Source of the DNA: Monodelphis domestica
Lineage: Eukaryota > Chordata > Mammalia > Didelphimorphia > Didelphidae
Length of the DNA stretch: 64,000 nt
NCBI RefSeq assembly: GCF_027887165.1
Contig: NC_077229.1
Location: 351,466,416-351,530,415 of the forward strand
Direction: 5' to 3'
Below are positions 22,470 through 33,545 of the stretch, in pieces. Position numbers and translations under genes: made by a program. The notes under the pieces were generated by a model, which was not told the DNA's origin, did no database searches, and saw nothing but the letters and a program-made list of their open reading frames with translations. The number at the start of each line of letters is the position of its first letter. Position 1 is the stretch's first letter.

Positions 22470-22724
22470 TGCATACATGCCTTTGACATTCAGCTCAGAA
22501 TTGTTTTCATCAGCTAGGGAGCTTTCATACAGATGATCTTCAGTTGGAGGAAACCTGATATTATAGTCAATCTCCTCTGCTCTTTTCCCCTTATCTTTTA
22601 TTTTGAATTTTTTATGTGGAAAAAAAAAAAACATTGGACCATTTTTGTATGTGGAAAAAATTGGACCATGTTTCTCATACCTTGAAAAAATTTTTTTGTA
22701 TATCTTAAATGAAGCAAAATAATA

Positions 22725-22752
22725 GAGGCAGCTAGTTGTCACAGTGGAATGA
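22725..22752 (+). repeat. SINE head fragment
   Basis: A 28-base piece resembling the first bases of marsupial tRNA-derived SINEs (ggcagctagttgtcacagtgg). Nothing of the rest of a SINE follows, so it is a fragment or a chance match. Confidence 0.35.
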
Positions 22753-22759
22753 AAGTTTT

Positions 22760-23520
22760 ATCCACTTTTTATAACTTAACATTACATCATACAATGTTTC
22801 TCAGTGTCTCAGGAAACATCTCTTCTATCCAGCTATCCTTTCTATACAGATATCCAAATGTCTTCTCTATCTGTTGGTATGGTGCTCAAACTTCTTTTAG
22901 GAAATGCCTCAGATTCTTAATTGGTTATGAGAAGTCTGAAGCCAACACCACTCTTCCCATGGTCGGAAAAAGATCAAAGCACCCACCACTCATCATCCGG
23001 AAATACCTTATGGATGGTAGGCCTTCCACTCAGTTCTGCTTATAGGGCAATAACCAAAGATTTTATGCTTACTTGAAGAGTACATACTACCCCCCCCACA
23101 CACACCTTAATCAGGCAGAGATTTTATCAACCTGTTACTTGCTCTACCATTTGGATTTTAAAACACTTTGCAGTGATATTCCATCTCTTGAATTGTATCA
23201 AATAAATTAATACCAAAAAGCTACTGTTTAGCTTTTAAAGCACACAAACTGACAAAATCCTACATAAACTAACCAGTGTTCTTAGTAAACAAATGCTATT
23301 TGGAAATGTCGCTGTGAATGGACTTCTTCTCAGGCAAGTAGTAGGTCCAAGGTCTTCTCCATTACCATTTCTGTGTCTCTCTCTCCCATACTACCATTAC
23401 AATTCCTGGCAATACTAGATCTTCATTTGGACACCTAACTTGTGACATGTGGAGAACTTGAAACAATAGAGGAACAGAGATCCAGGGCTGCCACCCTAAT
23501 CTCTTCTTGGGAGTATTTTC
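22760..23520 (-). other. Probable 3' UTR of the PPP1R2 retrocopy
   Basis: Sequence continuous with the stop codon of the inhibitor-2 copy. It lacks any repeat I recognise and has the look of an mRNA 3' UTR (for example 'ttgtttactaagaacactgg' on the minus strand near 23280). I could not locate a poly(A) relic or a target duplication, so the low-coordinate boundary is a guess. Confidence 0.4.
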
Positions 23521-24135
23521 TTAGCTTTGGAACTGGCTGCTCCTCCCAGGCCTTATTTTGCCTTCGTCGTCATCATCCTCCTCCTCCGGGTACCCCTGAA
23601 GTTCTTTGGAAATAAGCATCCGAGCCAGATTGATGTTGAGTCCTTCATTGTAGTGAAGCTTTCTCTTTATCTCAAACTGACGCCGTTTTTCTTGCTCTTC
23701 AGGGGTCAGGTCTTCCTCTTCACTGGTCTCATCCTGAACGAGGAACTTTGTATCCGAGCCTTCTGCAGCTGATAACTTCCGGGCCAAGACTTCAGGGGTC
23801 AGGGTTTCATTCGTTTCAGAGTCACTCAAGGCGTCCTCATCATTTTCGCCAACCATACTGTGGTAGGGAGTGCTGGGCTCATCTATTTTCATTAAACCAT
23901 AGTCTTTGTGTGCTGGATGATAGGTTGCTAGGATATTCATTTCATCCCACTTCTGGCATTTTTTCCTGAAGTCCTCATCACTAATCCGGGAGCTGGACGG
24001 CTTTGGCCGCCGCAACACTGTGGCGCTGGAGGTGGAGGAGGAAGGGGGCCGGGGCAGGATGACGGAGCCCTGGGCGGTGCTCTTGTTCTTCAGGATCCCC
24101 TTGATGGACTGGTGCGAGGCCTCCGAGGCTGCCAT
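23521..24135 (-). CDS. PPP1R2-like: Intact intronless PPP1R2 (protein phosphatase inhibitor 2) retrogene
   Basis: An uninterrupted 204-codon frame, almost the length of mammalian inhibitor 2 (205 aa), which binds and restrains the catalytic subunit of protein phosphatase 1 in the cytoplasm and nucleus. All three PP1 contacts are present: KGILK at residues 12-16, KCQKW at 59-63 (KSQKW in the parent), and KLHYNEGLNI at 159-168 with the active-site His161 and Tyr162. The GSK3 target threonine is kept in EPSTPY (Thr89, equal to Thr72), as are the central block WDEMNILATYHP and an acidic tail (EEEDDDDE). The C-terminus is shorter and differs from the parent's NKLRSS end. Residues 19-55 are serine/proline-rich and divergent. 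The ATG at 24135-24133 has a good context (gaggccatggc). The parent gene has several introns; this copy has none, so it is a retrocopy. The intact frame suggests selection or youth; expression is unknown. Confidence 0.85.
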   Translation of the reverse strand: MAASEASHQSIKGILKNKSTAQGSVILPRPPSSSTSSATVLRRPKPSSSRISDEDFRKKCQKWDEMNILATYHPAHKDYGLMKIDEPSTPYHSMVGENDEDALSDSETNETLTPEVLARKLSAAEGSDTKFLVQDETSEEEDLTPEEQEKRRQFEIKRKLHYNEGLNINLARMLISKELQGYPEEEDDDDEGKIRPGRSSQFQS

Positions 24136-24279
24136 GGCCTCTGAGCCTGCCGGCCGGCTCCGCCTTACCCGCTCGGACAGCGCACCCGCCCGCAGACACA
24201 GGGACAATAAGAACCATATGACCAAGCTAGTCCCCAGCAGCCCAAGGACGATGAGTACATCCTTTTGCAAAATCCTAGC
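24136..24279 (-). other. PPP1R2 retrocopy 5' region with in-frame hydrophobic extension
   Basis: Upstream of the ATG the same frame stays open for 48 codons, up to a TAA at 24282-24280. The part next to the ATG (about 24136-24190) is CpG-rich and looks like an ordinary 5' UTR. The part beyond it encodes a hydrophobic run, VLIVLGLLGTSLVIWFLLSL, long enough for a membrane span. No ATG lies in the extension, so it could be translated only from a non-AUG start or as part of a spliced upstream exon. It may simply be flanking DNA open by chance. Confidence 0.4.
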
Positions 24280-24318
24280 TTACAGAGTATTATGATGAAA
24301 AGAGAACTGAATATATGT

Positions 24319-24319
<1 letters not shown>

Positions 24320-24351
<32 letters not shown>
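24320..24351. repeat. (CA)n microsatellite
   Basis: About fifteen perfect ca dinucleotides followed by an atatata stretch, just upstream of the PPP1R2 copy. Confidence 0.95.
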
Positions 24352-24357
<6 letters not shown>

Positions 24358-24359
24358 CA

Positions 24360-26339
24360 TATAGTAGTTTAGCTTAATAACCTTATGAAATAAAGGATTT
24401 TTGCTATAATTCTGTTAATCACTAAACAATCATTTATTCCATATTAACCAATTCCTCCATTTAAATACTGATTGATTCTAATATTTGGGGTCATATATAA
24501 AGGGGTGGTCTGGGAATCTCATTTTCTTCAAAATAGAGAATTTTTTAAATGATCAAGAAACATCTTAAGACAAATGCTTAGCATTCTCTCCTGGGTGACA
24601 TCCTATTGATGACACCAGGAAATCATGGTTGCTTACATTTACCAGATCTAGGTTACCAAAAGTTTGAGGTCTACAAAACCTATGCTTATTTGTAAAGCAC
24701 TCATTATTGCTGGAATGCATATAAGTTCCATATTAAGTAGTTCACTATCCAATCTTAATTTTATAAAGTAAAAGCATTCAAGCTGTGCTCCTGGGCTTTG
24801 CTAATGCACTAAACATTAAATTAAAGAAGATTCAGGAATCATACATTAACCAGAAACCTTTGAATTAGCAAGCAAAAGTTTAGCGTTATACACAAAGGGA
24901 CTTTTCTCATCAGAAGGTAATTTAAAATTCTCAACTCTGCCCACCCCCTTTTTTCCTTAGAGGATGCTGAGCTTCTTTTTCAAAGTTTCTTTTAAAGTGT
25001 GGTAAAGATTCTATTACATGGGCAGACACAAATGTATAAAGCATGCCAGTACCTTATTTTTTGAGATTAGGAATGATGAGGATGGTAAATATGGTAAAGA
25101 AAAAAAAAACTTCCTACATGTATTTGCCAAAGCAAATAAAGAAAGGAGTAGACAATATTATAGGCAGAATATCAGTAGAAAGCATGAAAAAAAAGGAAGA
25201 TAATCTGTTTAGGAAGAGGGGATGCAATAAAACTCATGACCTCATATAGGTAAATGCATTCAATATGGGTAATAAATATAATAAATTTTTTAATGAATGG
25301 TAGGAACTTTTAACTCATCTGTATATAGAGAATCTTAAAGGCATATGACTCATAAGAGTCATGACTCTTTAATGAAGAATATAATTATTTTAACAAAAGA
25401 AAGCCAAAGCTATGATTCAGTCAGTATGGGGTACTCTCTATAGAGAATATGCCTACATTGATGCAGAAAATTTTGTGTTTCTAAATTATCATCTGGGGAA
25501 AATGCAAACTTATATGATTTTTATGTATTATGAGATAGCTAGTAAATTTCAAAGGCAGGTCTTGAACCTAGGTCATTATGAACATGAAATAAAGTTTCTG
25601 AATAGTATGCCATCATACTGTCATAGCATGAGGAAGAGAATGTGGGAAAGGATAATAATAAAGTAGCAATGCAAGACAAAAAACTTATTTTATCTATGGA
25701 AGGCCAAAAATATGTGGGAAATATAAATGGATGTGCTGATAATATGTTTAATAGCTGACTCTGTGAAGCTGCAATGCACTCTTTTAAGTTTAATTTACAG
25801 TGTTAATATTTGCTCCATCACTTTGGGTTGGGAAAGTGCAGATTGAAAATCAAATCTGGCAAAGAACAAAATAGTAAATTAAGCCCTGTTTTATAATCTG
25901 TGCATATTTCTGCAGTATAAATGCTTACATTGTATATTTGACAATTGGCTCACCAGTGCTTTTGTGACCTGGCTTGTGCATACTTGTGCACACTTGAAAC
26001 AAAGTAGATAGCATTTGGGTGAGAATCAATGAAGAAAGAAAGAGAAAATATATTGGGAGGAATATTTCATAGACCATATATATAGAATGAAGAGTGTGCA
26101 AATGAAATCACAAACCTTTCTCAGGGGAAAGATGAAGTTGTATGAAGGACCATAAAAATCTCTTTATCAGTCTCCAGCCTTGAAGAAAGGAAAGTAGCAT
26201 CATTTCTTTAAGTAACATCATTTTAAGTACATATTCCAATGTCTAAAATAAAATAAAAAATAGTGTTCTGAGAACACTATATCCTAAAGTCGCAACACTA
26301 TAGACAAATAAAATCTACTTAACTCATAAAAATATTCAA
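24360..26339. other. No recognised feature
   Basis: About 2 kb of AT-rich, unique-looking sequence. A stretch near 25525-25625 ('ctagtaaatttcaaaggc', 'cttgaacctaggtc') faintly resembles the core of a MIR or related SINE, too worn to call. No gene is supported. Confidence 0.4.
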
Positions 26340-28050
26340 TTTTGTTTTATTTACATTTCTAGATTTTCTCTCTCTCTCCCACCCTCTCTTACCCAACGAG
26401 AAGGATGAAATACAAAACCCATTATGGGTATGAAATAATGAAAATAAATCTTTAGTCATATTCTAAGGAAAATAGGGAAAAAAAAGAAAAGAAAGAATCA
26501 GTTCTCAATTTGAAATTGGAGAACACTTTTTCATTACAAGTCCTCTTGAATTTTAGTGAGTAATTTTGTTGATCAGTTACCAAGTCAATAGATTATCTTT
26601 ACAATATAAGTGATTATGAATTGCTTTCCATGTTTCTGCTTATTTAACTTTGCATTAGTTAATGCTTTCCAGGTTCTTCCAAACCATCCTTTTTAGCATT
26701 TTCAATAGTATATCATAATATTATCATATCATAATCATATACAACTTATTTGGCTATTACACAATTGATAGGCATCCTCTTAGTTTCCAATTCTTCACTA
26801 GAACAAGAAGAATTGTTTAAACTATTTGGGTACCTATGGGACCTTTTATTGAGGAATAAACTTAGGCTATGTAAAATTTACAAGATTTTTTTGAGCATAG
26901 TTCCAAAATGCTTTCCAGAGTGGTTGGACTACAGTTCTTTCAACAGTGCATTAATGTACTCATTTTCCCACTTCCCTTCTAGCATTAACTATTTTCCTTC
27001 ACTTAAATCTTAGCTAATCTAAAGGGTTTGAGATGATACATTAAGATTGCTTAACTATGCATATCTTTAATTATTAGTGATTTAATTTAAAAATATATAA
27101 CTTTCTTCCTTGGAAAACTACTCGTTAAATCACTTGATCCTTTATTGGGGAATGGTTAATATTTTCATAAGCTTTCTTATTTACATTATATTTGAAAAAT
27201 GAGACCTTTATCAGAAAAACTTAGTATGCACATGTTATCCATATTTTTTATTTTCTTCTAATTTTTAAATTAATTGGTTTTGTTTGTTCAAAAATTAATG
27301 TTATGTAATTGAAATGACCCATTTTACCTCCTATGAATCTTCCATCTCATGTTTGGTCATTTCACATATCCATAGATCTGACAGGCAATTTCTTCTATAC
27401 TTTCCTAATCTTCTTATGACAATAGCCTTTATGTCTAAATCATGTACACATTCAAACTGATATGGTATATGATCTTTGTGATATTACTATGATATCCTTG
27501 TTAATAATTTTGTTTAAATATTTTAATAAAATTTATTAGGTAAAATAGCCTATGGAAATTTCTTTTTTATTGCTACCAACTTTATGAATTAAGACCATAT
27601 TTGTGTCATAGAAGGAATTTGATAAGATTCCATCTCTATTTTTTTCAAATAGATTATGTAGTATTAAAATTAATTCTTCTTTAAATTTGGATAGGCTTCA
27701 TTTATATATTTATCTGGTCCTATTTTTTTCCCCTTACAGAATTCACTTAGGATTAATTACATTTTTTTCTAATATAAAGATAAGTATTTTATTCTCCCAG
27801 GTAATTGAACCTGGGAAATTTATGTTTTTGTAAATATTTATGTAATTATTTGAGATTTATAATTTTATTGCCATACAGATAGCTAAAATTACTCCTAATA
27901 ATAGCTTCTATTTCATCTTTTTAGACATGGATTTGCTAGTTTCATATTTTGACACTGATGATTTGATTTTCCTTTTTTATAAAAGAATTAATCAATATAT
28001 TGTAAATATGTTGTTTTTTTTTATACAAGAGTGAAAGAAGCACAAAGGAA
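26340..28050 (-). mobile_element. Old L1 LINE, antisense
   Basis: A diverged antisense L1. The 3' region appears at 26640-27190 (for example 'caacagtgcattaatgta' near 26940) and ORF2 C-terminal wording near 27300-27480 ('atccatagatctgacaggca'). The text then jumps near 27490-27560 to upstream RT wording. A large part of ORF2 is deleted. It ends where a family A LTR begins. Confidence 0.65.
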
Positions 28051-28057
28051 CCAGATT

Positions 28058-28487
28058 TGTGAGAGAAAAATCCCCCTACCCTCTTATATGAAGATTAGAT
28101 TTTAATATTATCAGTAGTTTTGAGATAATCATAATTGTAATTCTAAGATAGCATAAGTTATTGTTTTAGAAGGCTTTTGTGAATATTCTGGTATAAGTAT
28201 TAATGTTTTGGATTAAGGAAATAACTGCTTTTTCATAGGCCCTAATGTCAGCCTCACCCTTCAAAGTTTCTATATCAGGCACCCGAAGCTATGATCCATT
28301 ATACATCAGGATGCCTGACCTTTAGTTCAGAACCTGGTACTGCTCATCACCATTCACTTGTAGCCAAGGCATCACTGCTTCCCCCCTTTCCATCAAGTGA
28401 TTCTTAAGTCATGGTCAAAAGATTTAAACCACCAAATAAGGAGTGCTTCCTAGTCGACCTAACCTATGGACAAATAAGGAGTGCTGA
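28058..28487 (+). mobile_element. LTR family A, left part of a copy split by another LTR
   Basis: Clearly related to 7379-8060: it begins TGTGAGAG and follows the same order of words ('aatcataattgtaattctaa', 'atcaagtgattcttaagtca'). At 28488 a family B LTR interrupts it; the right part resumes at 29119. A fossil. Confidence 0.8.
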
Positions 28488-29118
28488 TGTAAAGTGTGAA
28501 AATATGGCTGAGACTGAATGTATAATTAATTTAGGTCACCAAGGATTTCTCCTCCTTCCCCCCGGTTAGTGTGAGGGGGGTGATTAGGAGATAAGGGTTG
28601 AAGTATGAAGGAGGAAGGAGTCAGGCTTGAACTCCAAAAAAGAAAAAGGCTAAGCCAAGATGTCAGGACCTGAAATCAGCTCCAGGGAAAAACTCACCAC
28701 CAACCCAGACAATAGCTGCCACCACGCCAAGATGACGGGACACTTAGCACACTGCCAGTCAGAGTCATCTCTCTGGGGAAAGAGGAAGAGATGGGAACTT
28801 ACATGCCTTATATAGATGTTTTTACATCACTTTTCTGCATCTCATATGTACCAATGATAGCTTAGCTTGACTTAGGACATCCCACAAGTCTGTCAGTTGT
28901 TTTCTGCACATGTCTGTTGCCTTTTATTTCCAGATACTTAATCTTGAGTATGGTGCAGGCATCCTACCCTTCTTAAACTGAGTAAAGTAGAGAAATGTGG
29001 ACTTCCCAAGACCAGATTCTGTTATTCCAAGTATTTCTATTGTTACTGATCAGGAAATAGCTAAATCAAATCTTCTAAAGAATGGTTTGATTAGGGTCGA
29101 ATAGTTTTAAAATTCACA
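28488..29118 (-). mobile_element. Solo LTR, minus strand, family B2, nested in a family A LTR
   Basis: A 631-bp TG...CA block with a perfect 4-bp duplication, ctga (28484-28487 and 29119-29122). On the minus strand a TATA box (ctatataagg) lies near 28810. It is closely related to the LTR at 47721-48311. Being inside the family A LTR, it is the younger of the two. No internal genes. A fossil. Confidence 0.85.
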
Positions 29119-29381
29119 CTGATCTAACCAATTAATATTGCTTCTGGGTGTCTCTATTCTTTGAGTGGTATGACTATTTTGTACTATTTTTGTACTAGTA
29201 TAAAAGTTGTCTAATTCTTAGTTGAATAAGGAATATCTCTCACAGTGCTCAGCATCTTCTGGTCATGACCAGAAGTCTGGTTTTGTTGTGGAATTGCCCC
29301 TACCCCCCATAGACCTATCTTTCTTTATGACTTGGATATTTTGCTTATCATTTGTGTACCTCTGGTTAGAAAAAAATCAAT
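29119..29381 (+). mobile_element. LTR family A, right part
   Basis: Continuation of 28058-28487 after the nested LTR, matching the 3' third of the LTR at 7379-8060 ('accaattaatattgcttct', 'cacagtgctcagcatcttct'). The exact end near 29381 is uncertain because no clear duplication is visible. Confidence 0.75.
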
Positions 29382-30116
29382 AGAGTGAAGCAACTTTCAA
29401 GAAAATAATAACCTGAAATGTAGTCAGAGAACATCTGGGACACTGGAGTGAGAGGAGCTGCATAGCCAGTAGGAGGCTGCAGCAAGGAGTAAAGAGCAAG
29501 CCAATAGCAAACCCTAACCCCTTCCCCCATCTACTGTGCCAGGTTCTGAACCTGGGTCTAAGCCAACATCTAGAACCTAAGACCCTACCTGGGCCATCAG
29601 TGGTCCAACCCAATATACACCCCATAAAGTTTTAAGCAAACCTGCATTAAGGTCCAGAATCCCAAGCCACAGTCTGTGTTGTACAACCTGATCTGTTCAG
29701 GTCCTGAGCAAGGCCAGGAATTCCAGCCCAGGGGTTATAGTGAGAATATAGATCCCAATTTTGGGCAGTTGGTAGACCATAATCAGAGCCCCCTGATTCC
29801 CATGCCAAAAGCTCAAGGTGGAATTCTAGGGCAGGGATATCTGCAGTGTACTGTGTGCCTGACCTGATCAAGTGCAGAGTGAGACCAAAAGCCTACTCCC
29901 CAAGTATAAGGCTAGAATTTGAACTATCAGTAATCTCAGAGTATAGTTGAATCATCAATAGGAGGTTGCTTTTAGAGCTATAAGTCCACAGGCTATCATA
30001 CAATCTTGGAAGAATTGAAACTTTCAGAAAACTAAAAATAAGGAAAAGGTTAGCATCAAAGAAGGACTGAAGTTTAAGAGAGTGACCTATATGGAAAGGA
30101 AATTAGACTGACAGTT
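29382..30116 (+). mobile_element. L1 LINE, sense: 5' UTR
   Basis: Sense L1 5' UTR-like sequence ('gaggagctgcatagccagta' near 29452). It starts the large sense L1 that continues at 31086 and again at 36985. ORF1 is largely missing between this part and the inter-ORF region. Confidence 0.5.
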
Positions 30117-31085
30117 TGTGGGGGAAGGGGCCAACTGGGAGTGGCAGTTGGGTCTGGGGACTAGCACTTCCTTCCTGCTGGGGTGAAACTTGCTTCCGGG
30201 TGTTGGAGGAGAGAGGAGCTTCTTCAGCCCAGTCTGGAGTGGCATGCTCTTCTTGGTTCAGCCTGAAGATTCAAGCCCAATCTCTTCTGAAGGTTAGAAT
30301 TGTTCTTGTTTGCTTTCTGTCTACTGCTAAGATTCTAAAAAAGACAAAATTGGACTGATATAGAGTAGATGGGAGTGGGAGAACCCTCTGCCAGCCTCTG
30401 GCCTGGCCTCAGGTCTGAAGCTAAGAAAAAACTCCAATCCCAACTCGTTATTAAACTTTATATTATTTGAATTCACAGTCAGATAAGTGGACTATCTTTT
30501 CTGGTCATAGAGGGAGCTGAACTTCAGTTCAGTCATTCCAGGACAAACATGCCTTATCAAACCCCTGCTGCTTCCTCTCAGCAGGGGGCATCTCCCTTCC
30601 TTTGCCTCACCAAGAAATATACCCTCTCTCCCCTTAACTCCTCATTACCCCATACAAACCTCCCATTATCCCCCTTTTTTCCAATCCTTTTTCTGGGTTT
30701 TGAGACTGCTATGCTGAAGAGGCTTGCTAAGTGAGTGACTGGAGCTGAAGGAAGAGGCTTCTGTTGGTGGAACCCTTGCTGAAGACACCACCAGGACTTC
30801 TGGCTAAAGAGACTACCAAGACTCCAAGGGGATATCTGTACTTGAGGGAGCCCTTGACAGGTGGATGGACCTCTTTGAACAAAATTATAGGGAATCTAGC
30901 TGGGCAGTATTTTCTACTTTGTTCCTACATCTTTCTCTTTTACTATATTTACATTATATTAAATTGTTAAAAGCTATTAACAGCTATTTTGACTTATGGG
31001 TTAATAATTTTATAAATGGCAATCACAATCATATTTTTAAACTCATATTTAGCCAAACAAATTTTAATTTTTACACAACCATACT
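30117..31085 (+). mobile_element. LTR-like insertion, family unknown
   Basis: Sequence between L1 5' UTR and L1 inter-ORF wording. It starts TGTGGGGG and could end near 'tttttacaca' (31078). An ATTAAA-type signal lies near 30452. I found no matching target duplication, and more than one fragment may be present. If retroviral, it is a fossil without recognisable genes. Confidence 0.35.
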
Positions 31086-33545
31086 CACTGGTGTATAGAA
31101 TCTTATCTTACCTTAAAGAGAAGTAGGAGGGGAAAAAGAAAAGGGAAGGGGGATGGTAATAGAAGGGATAAAGAAGTGGGAGAGGAGGTAAAAATCAACA
31201 TTGGTGAGGAGGAACAGAGTGAAAGAAAAAAGAGCTAGATCAAAAGGGGGACATATGATGGAAGAGACTATACAGTTGGTAATCATAAATGTGAATGTCA
31301 ATGAGATGAACTCACCCATAAAATGGAAGTGGATAGTGAAGTAAATTAAAAACAAGAATTCTAGTATATGTTGTTTGCAATAAACACATTTGTGGCAGGG
31401 TGATGCACACAGAGTAAAGGGAAGGGGCTAGAGCTGAATTTATTGTGCATCATATAAAATTAAAAGAGCAGGAGTAGCAAACATGATTTCAGAGAAGGCT
31501 AAGGCAAAAAACAGAACTGATTAAAAGAGATAATGAAAGAAATTGCATCTTGCTAAAAGGTACTATAAACAAAGAAGTAATATCAATACTAAATATATAT
31601 GTACCTAATAGTATAGACTCTAAATTTTTTAAGGGGAAACTAAATGAACTATAGTAAGAAATAGACAGTAGAACTATACTAGTGGGGGGATGTCACCTTA
31701 CCCCTTTCTGCTCTAGATAAATAGAAAAATAAACAAGAAAGAAGTAAAAAAAGTGAATGAAATCTTAGAAAGTTAGATTTAATAGAACTTTGTATAGAAT
31801 TGAATGGCGGTAGAAAAGAATATATCTTCAGTAGTTCCTGATTCCTACACAAAAATTGACAATATATTAGGACATAAAAACTTCCCAAACAAATGCAAGA
31901 AAAAAAGAGAAATAATAATTGCATCCTTTTCAGATTATAACACAATACAATTATAATCAATAAAGCTCCATGGAAAGATAAATTAAAAAATTAAATTGAG
32001 ACTAAATAATCTAATGCTAAAAAATGTGGGTAAAAGAACAAATTATACAAACAATGATTTAATTAAGAATGAGAAGGAGGAGACAATATATCAAAATCTG
32101 TGGTATAAAGGCAAAGTAGTACTTGGGGGGAAAATTTATAGCTCAAAACATATCAGTAAAATAGATAAAATGCAGGTTAATGACTTGTGCGTGCAACTAA
32201 AAAACTAGAAAAGGGGCAAATTAAAAATCTTTATTTAAAGACTATATTGGAAACTAAAAATTAAAGGAAAAATTTAAACTAAAAGTAAGAGAAACATTGA
32301 ACTAATAAATAAGACTAGAAGTTGATTTTATAAAAAATCATTAAAAAGAGTGTTTATTAATTTGATTTAAAAAGGAAAGAAGAAAATCAAATAATCATCA
32401 AAACTGAAAAGGGTTAACTCACTTCCAATGAAGAGGAAATAAAAATAATTAGGAGTGATTTTGTGCGATTACATGTCAATAAATCTGACAACCTAAATAA
32501 AATGATTGAATATTTACAAAAATACAAAATGCCCAGATTAGCAAAAGAGGAAATAGAATGCTTAAATAATTACCTATCAGAAAAAGAATAAGTCAACAAT
32601 CAACTCCATAAGAAAAAAAAAACCCACTGGCCTGATATATTCACAAGTGAATTCTATCAAATATTTAAAGAACAATTATTTCCAATACTATATAAACTAT
32701 TTGGGAAAATAGGTTGACAAGTAATGATACCAAATTTGTTTTGAGACTTATATTATACTGTTACCTATTTTTGGAATTACAAAAACAGAGAAAGAAAATT
32801 ATAGCCTATTTTCAATAGTGAATATACATGCAAAAATTTTAAATAAGATACTGGCAAGAAAAATACAACAATATATTACAAGAATCATTCACTATAACCA
32901 AGTGGGATTTCTATCAGGAACAGAAGATTAATTTAATGTTAGGAACACTATCAGCATCATTGATCATATCAATAAGGAAACTAACACTAATCCCATGATT
33001 ATCTCAATGATGAAGAAATGGCCTTCAACACAATACCACACCCATTTCTATTAAAAAGAGTAGAAATCATATTAATAAATGGATCATTCATTAAAGTAAA
33101 AAGTAATAAGTAAAACTTTAAACATGTATCATTTGCAATGGGAATAAGTTAGAAACCTTCCCAAAAAATCGAGGTGGAGCAAGGATGCCTATTATCACCA
33201 CTATTCTTTAATATTGTATTAGAAATGCTAGCTTTAACATTAAGAAAAGAAAAATAAATTGAAGGAATAAAAATAGGAAATGAGGAAACTAAACTATTAT
33301 TCTTCACAGATGATATGATGGGATACTTAGGGAATCCTAGAGAATCAACTAAAAATAGTTGAAATAAAAACTTTAGAAAAGTTGCAGGCTACAAAATAAA
33401 TTCACATAAACCATCAATATTTCTATATATTGCCAAAAATTCAGCAGCAAGAGCTAGAAAGAGAAATTCCATTTAAAATCACTGTTAACAATCTGAAATA
33501 CCTGGCAATCTACTTTCCAAGTAAAAGAATATTAGAAACTAAGTC
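31086..33545 (+). mobile_element. L1 LINE, sense: inter-ORF region and ORF2 5' half
   Basis: Sense L1 with the inter-ORF passage 'atcttatcttaccttaaaga' (31101) and then ORF2: endonuclease from about 31280 and RT from about 32500 to 33480. The RT box reads LFFTDDMM on the plus strand near 33300. Stops and frameshifts are frequent. It is interrupted at about 33545 by an inverted L1 and resumes at 36985. Confidence 0.8.

Noticed and set aside
24193-24270. Start of the PPP1R2 ORF at an upstream TTG (249 codons)
   Set aside because: Animal genes start at ATG; the ATG at 24135 has a good context and matches the known start of inhibitor 2.
25520-25625. Possible MIR or related SINE core
   Set aside because: Only two short matching words; too diverged to call.
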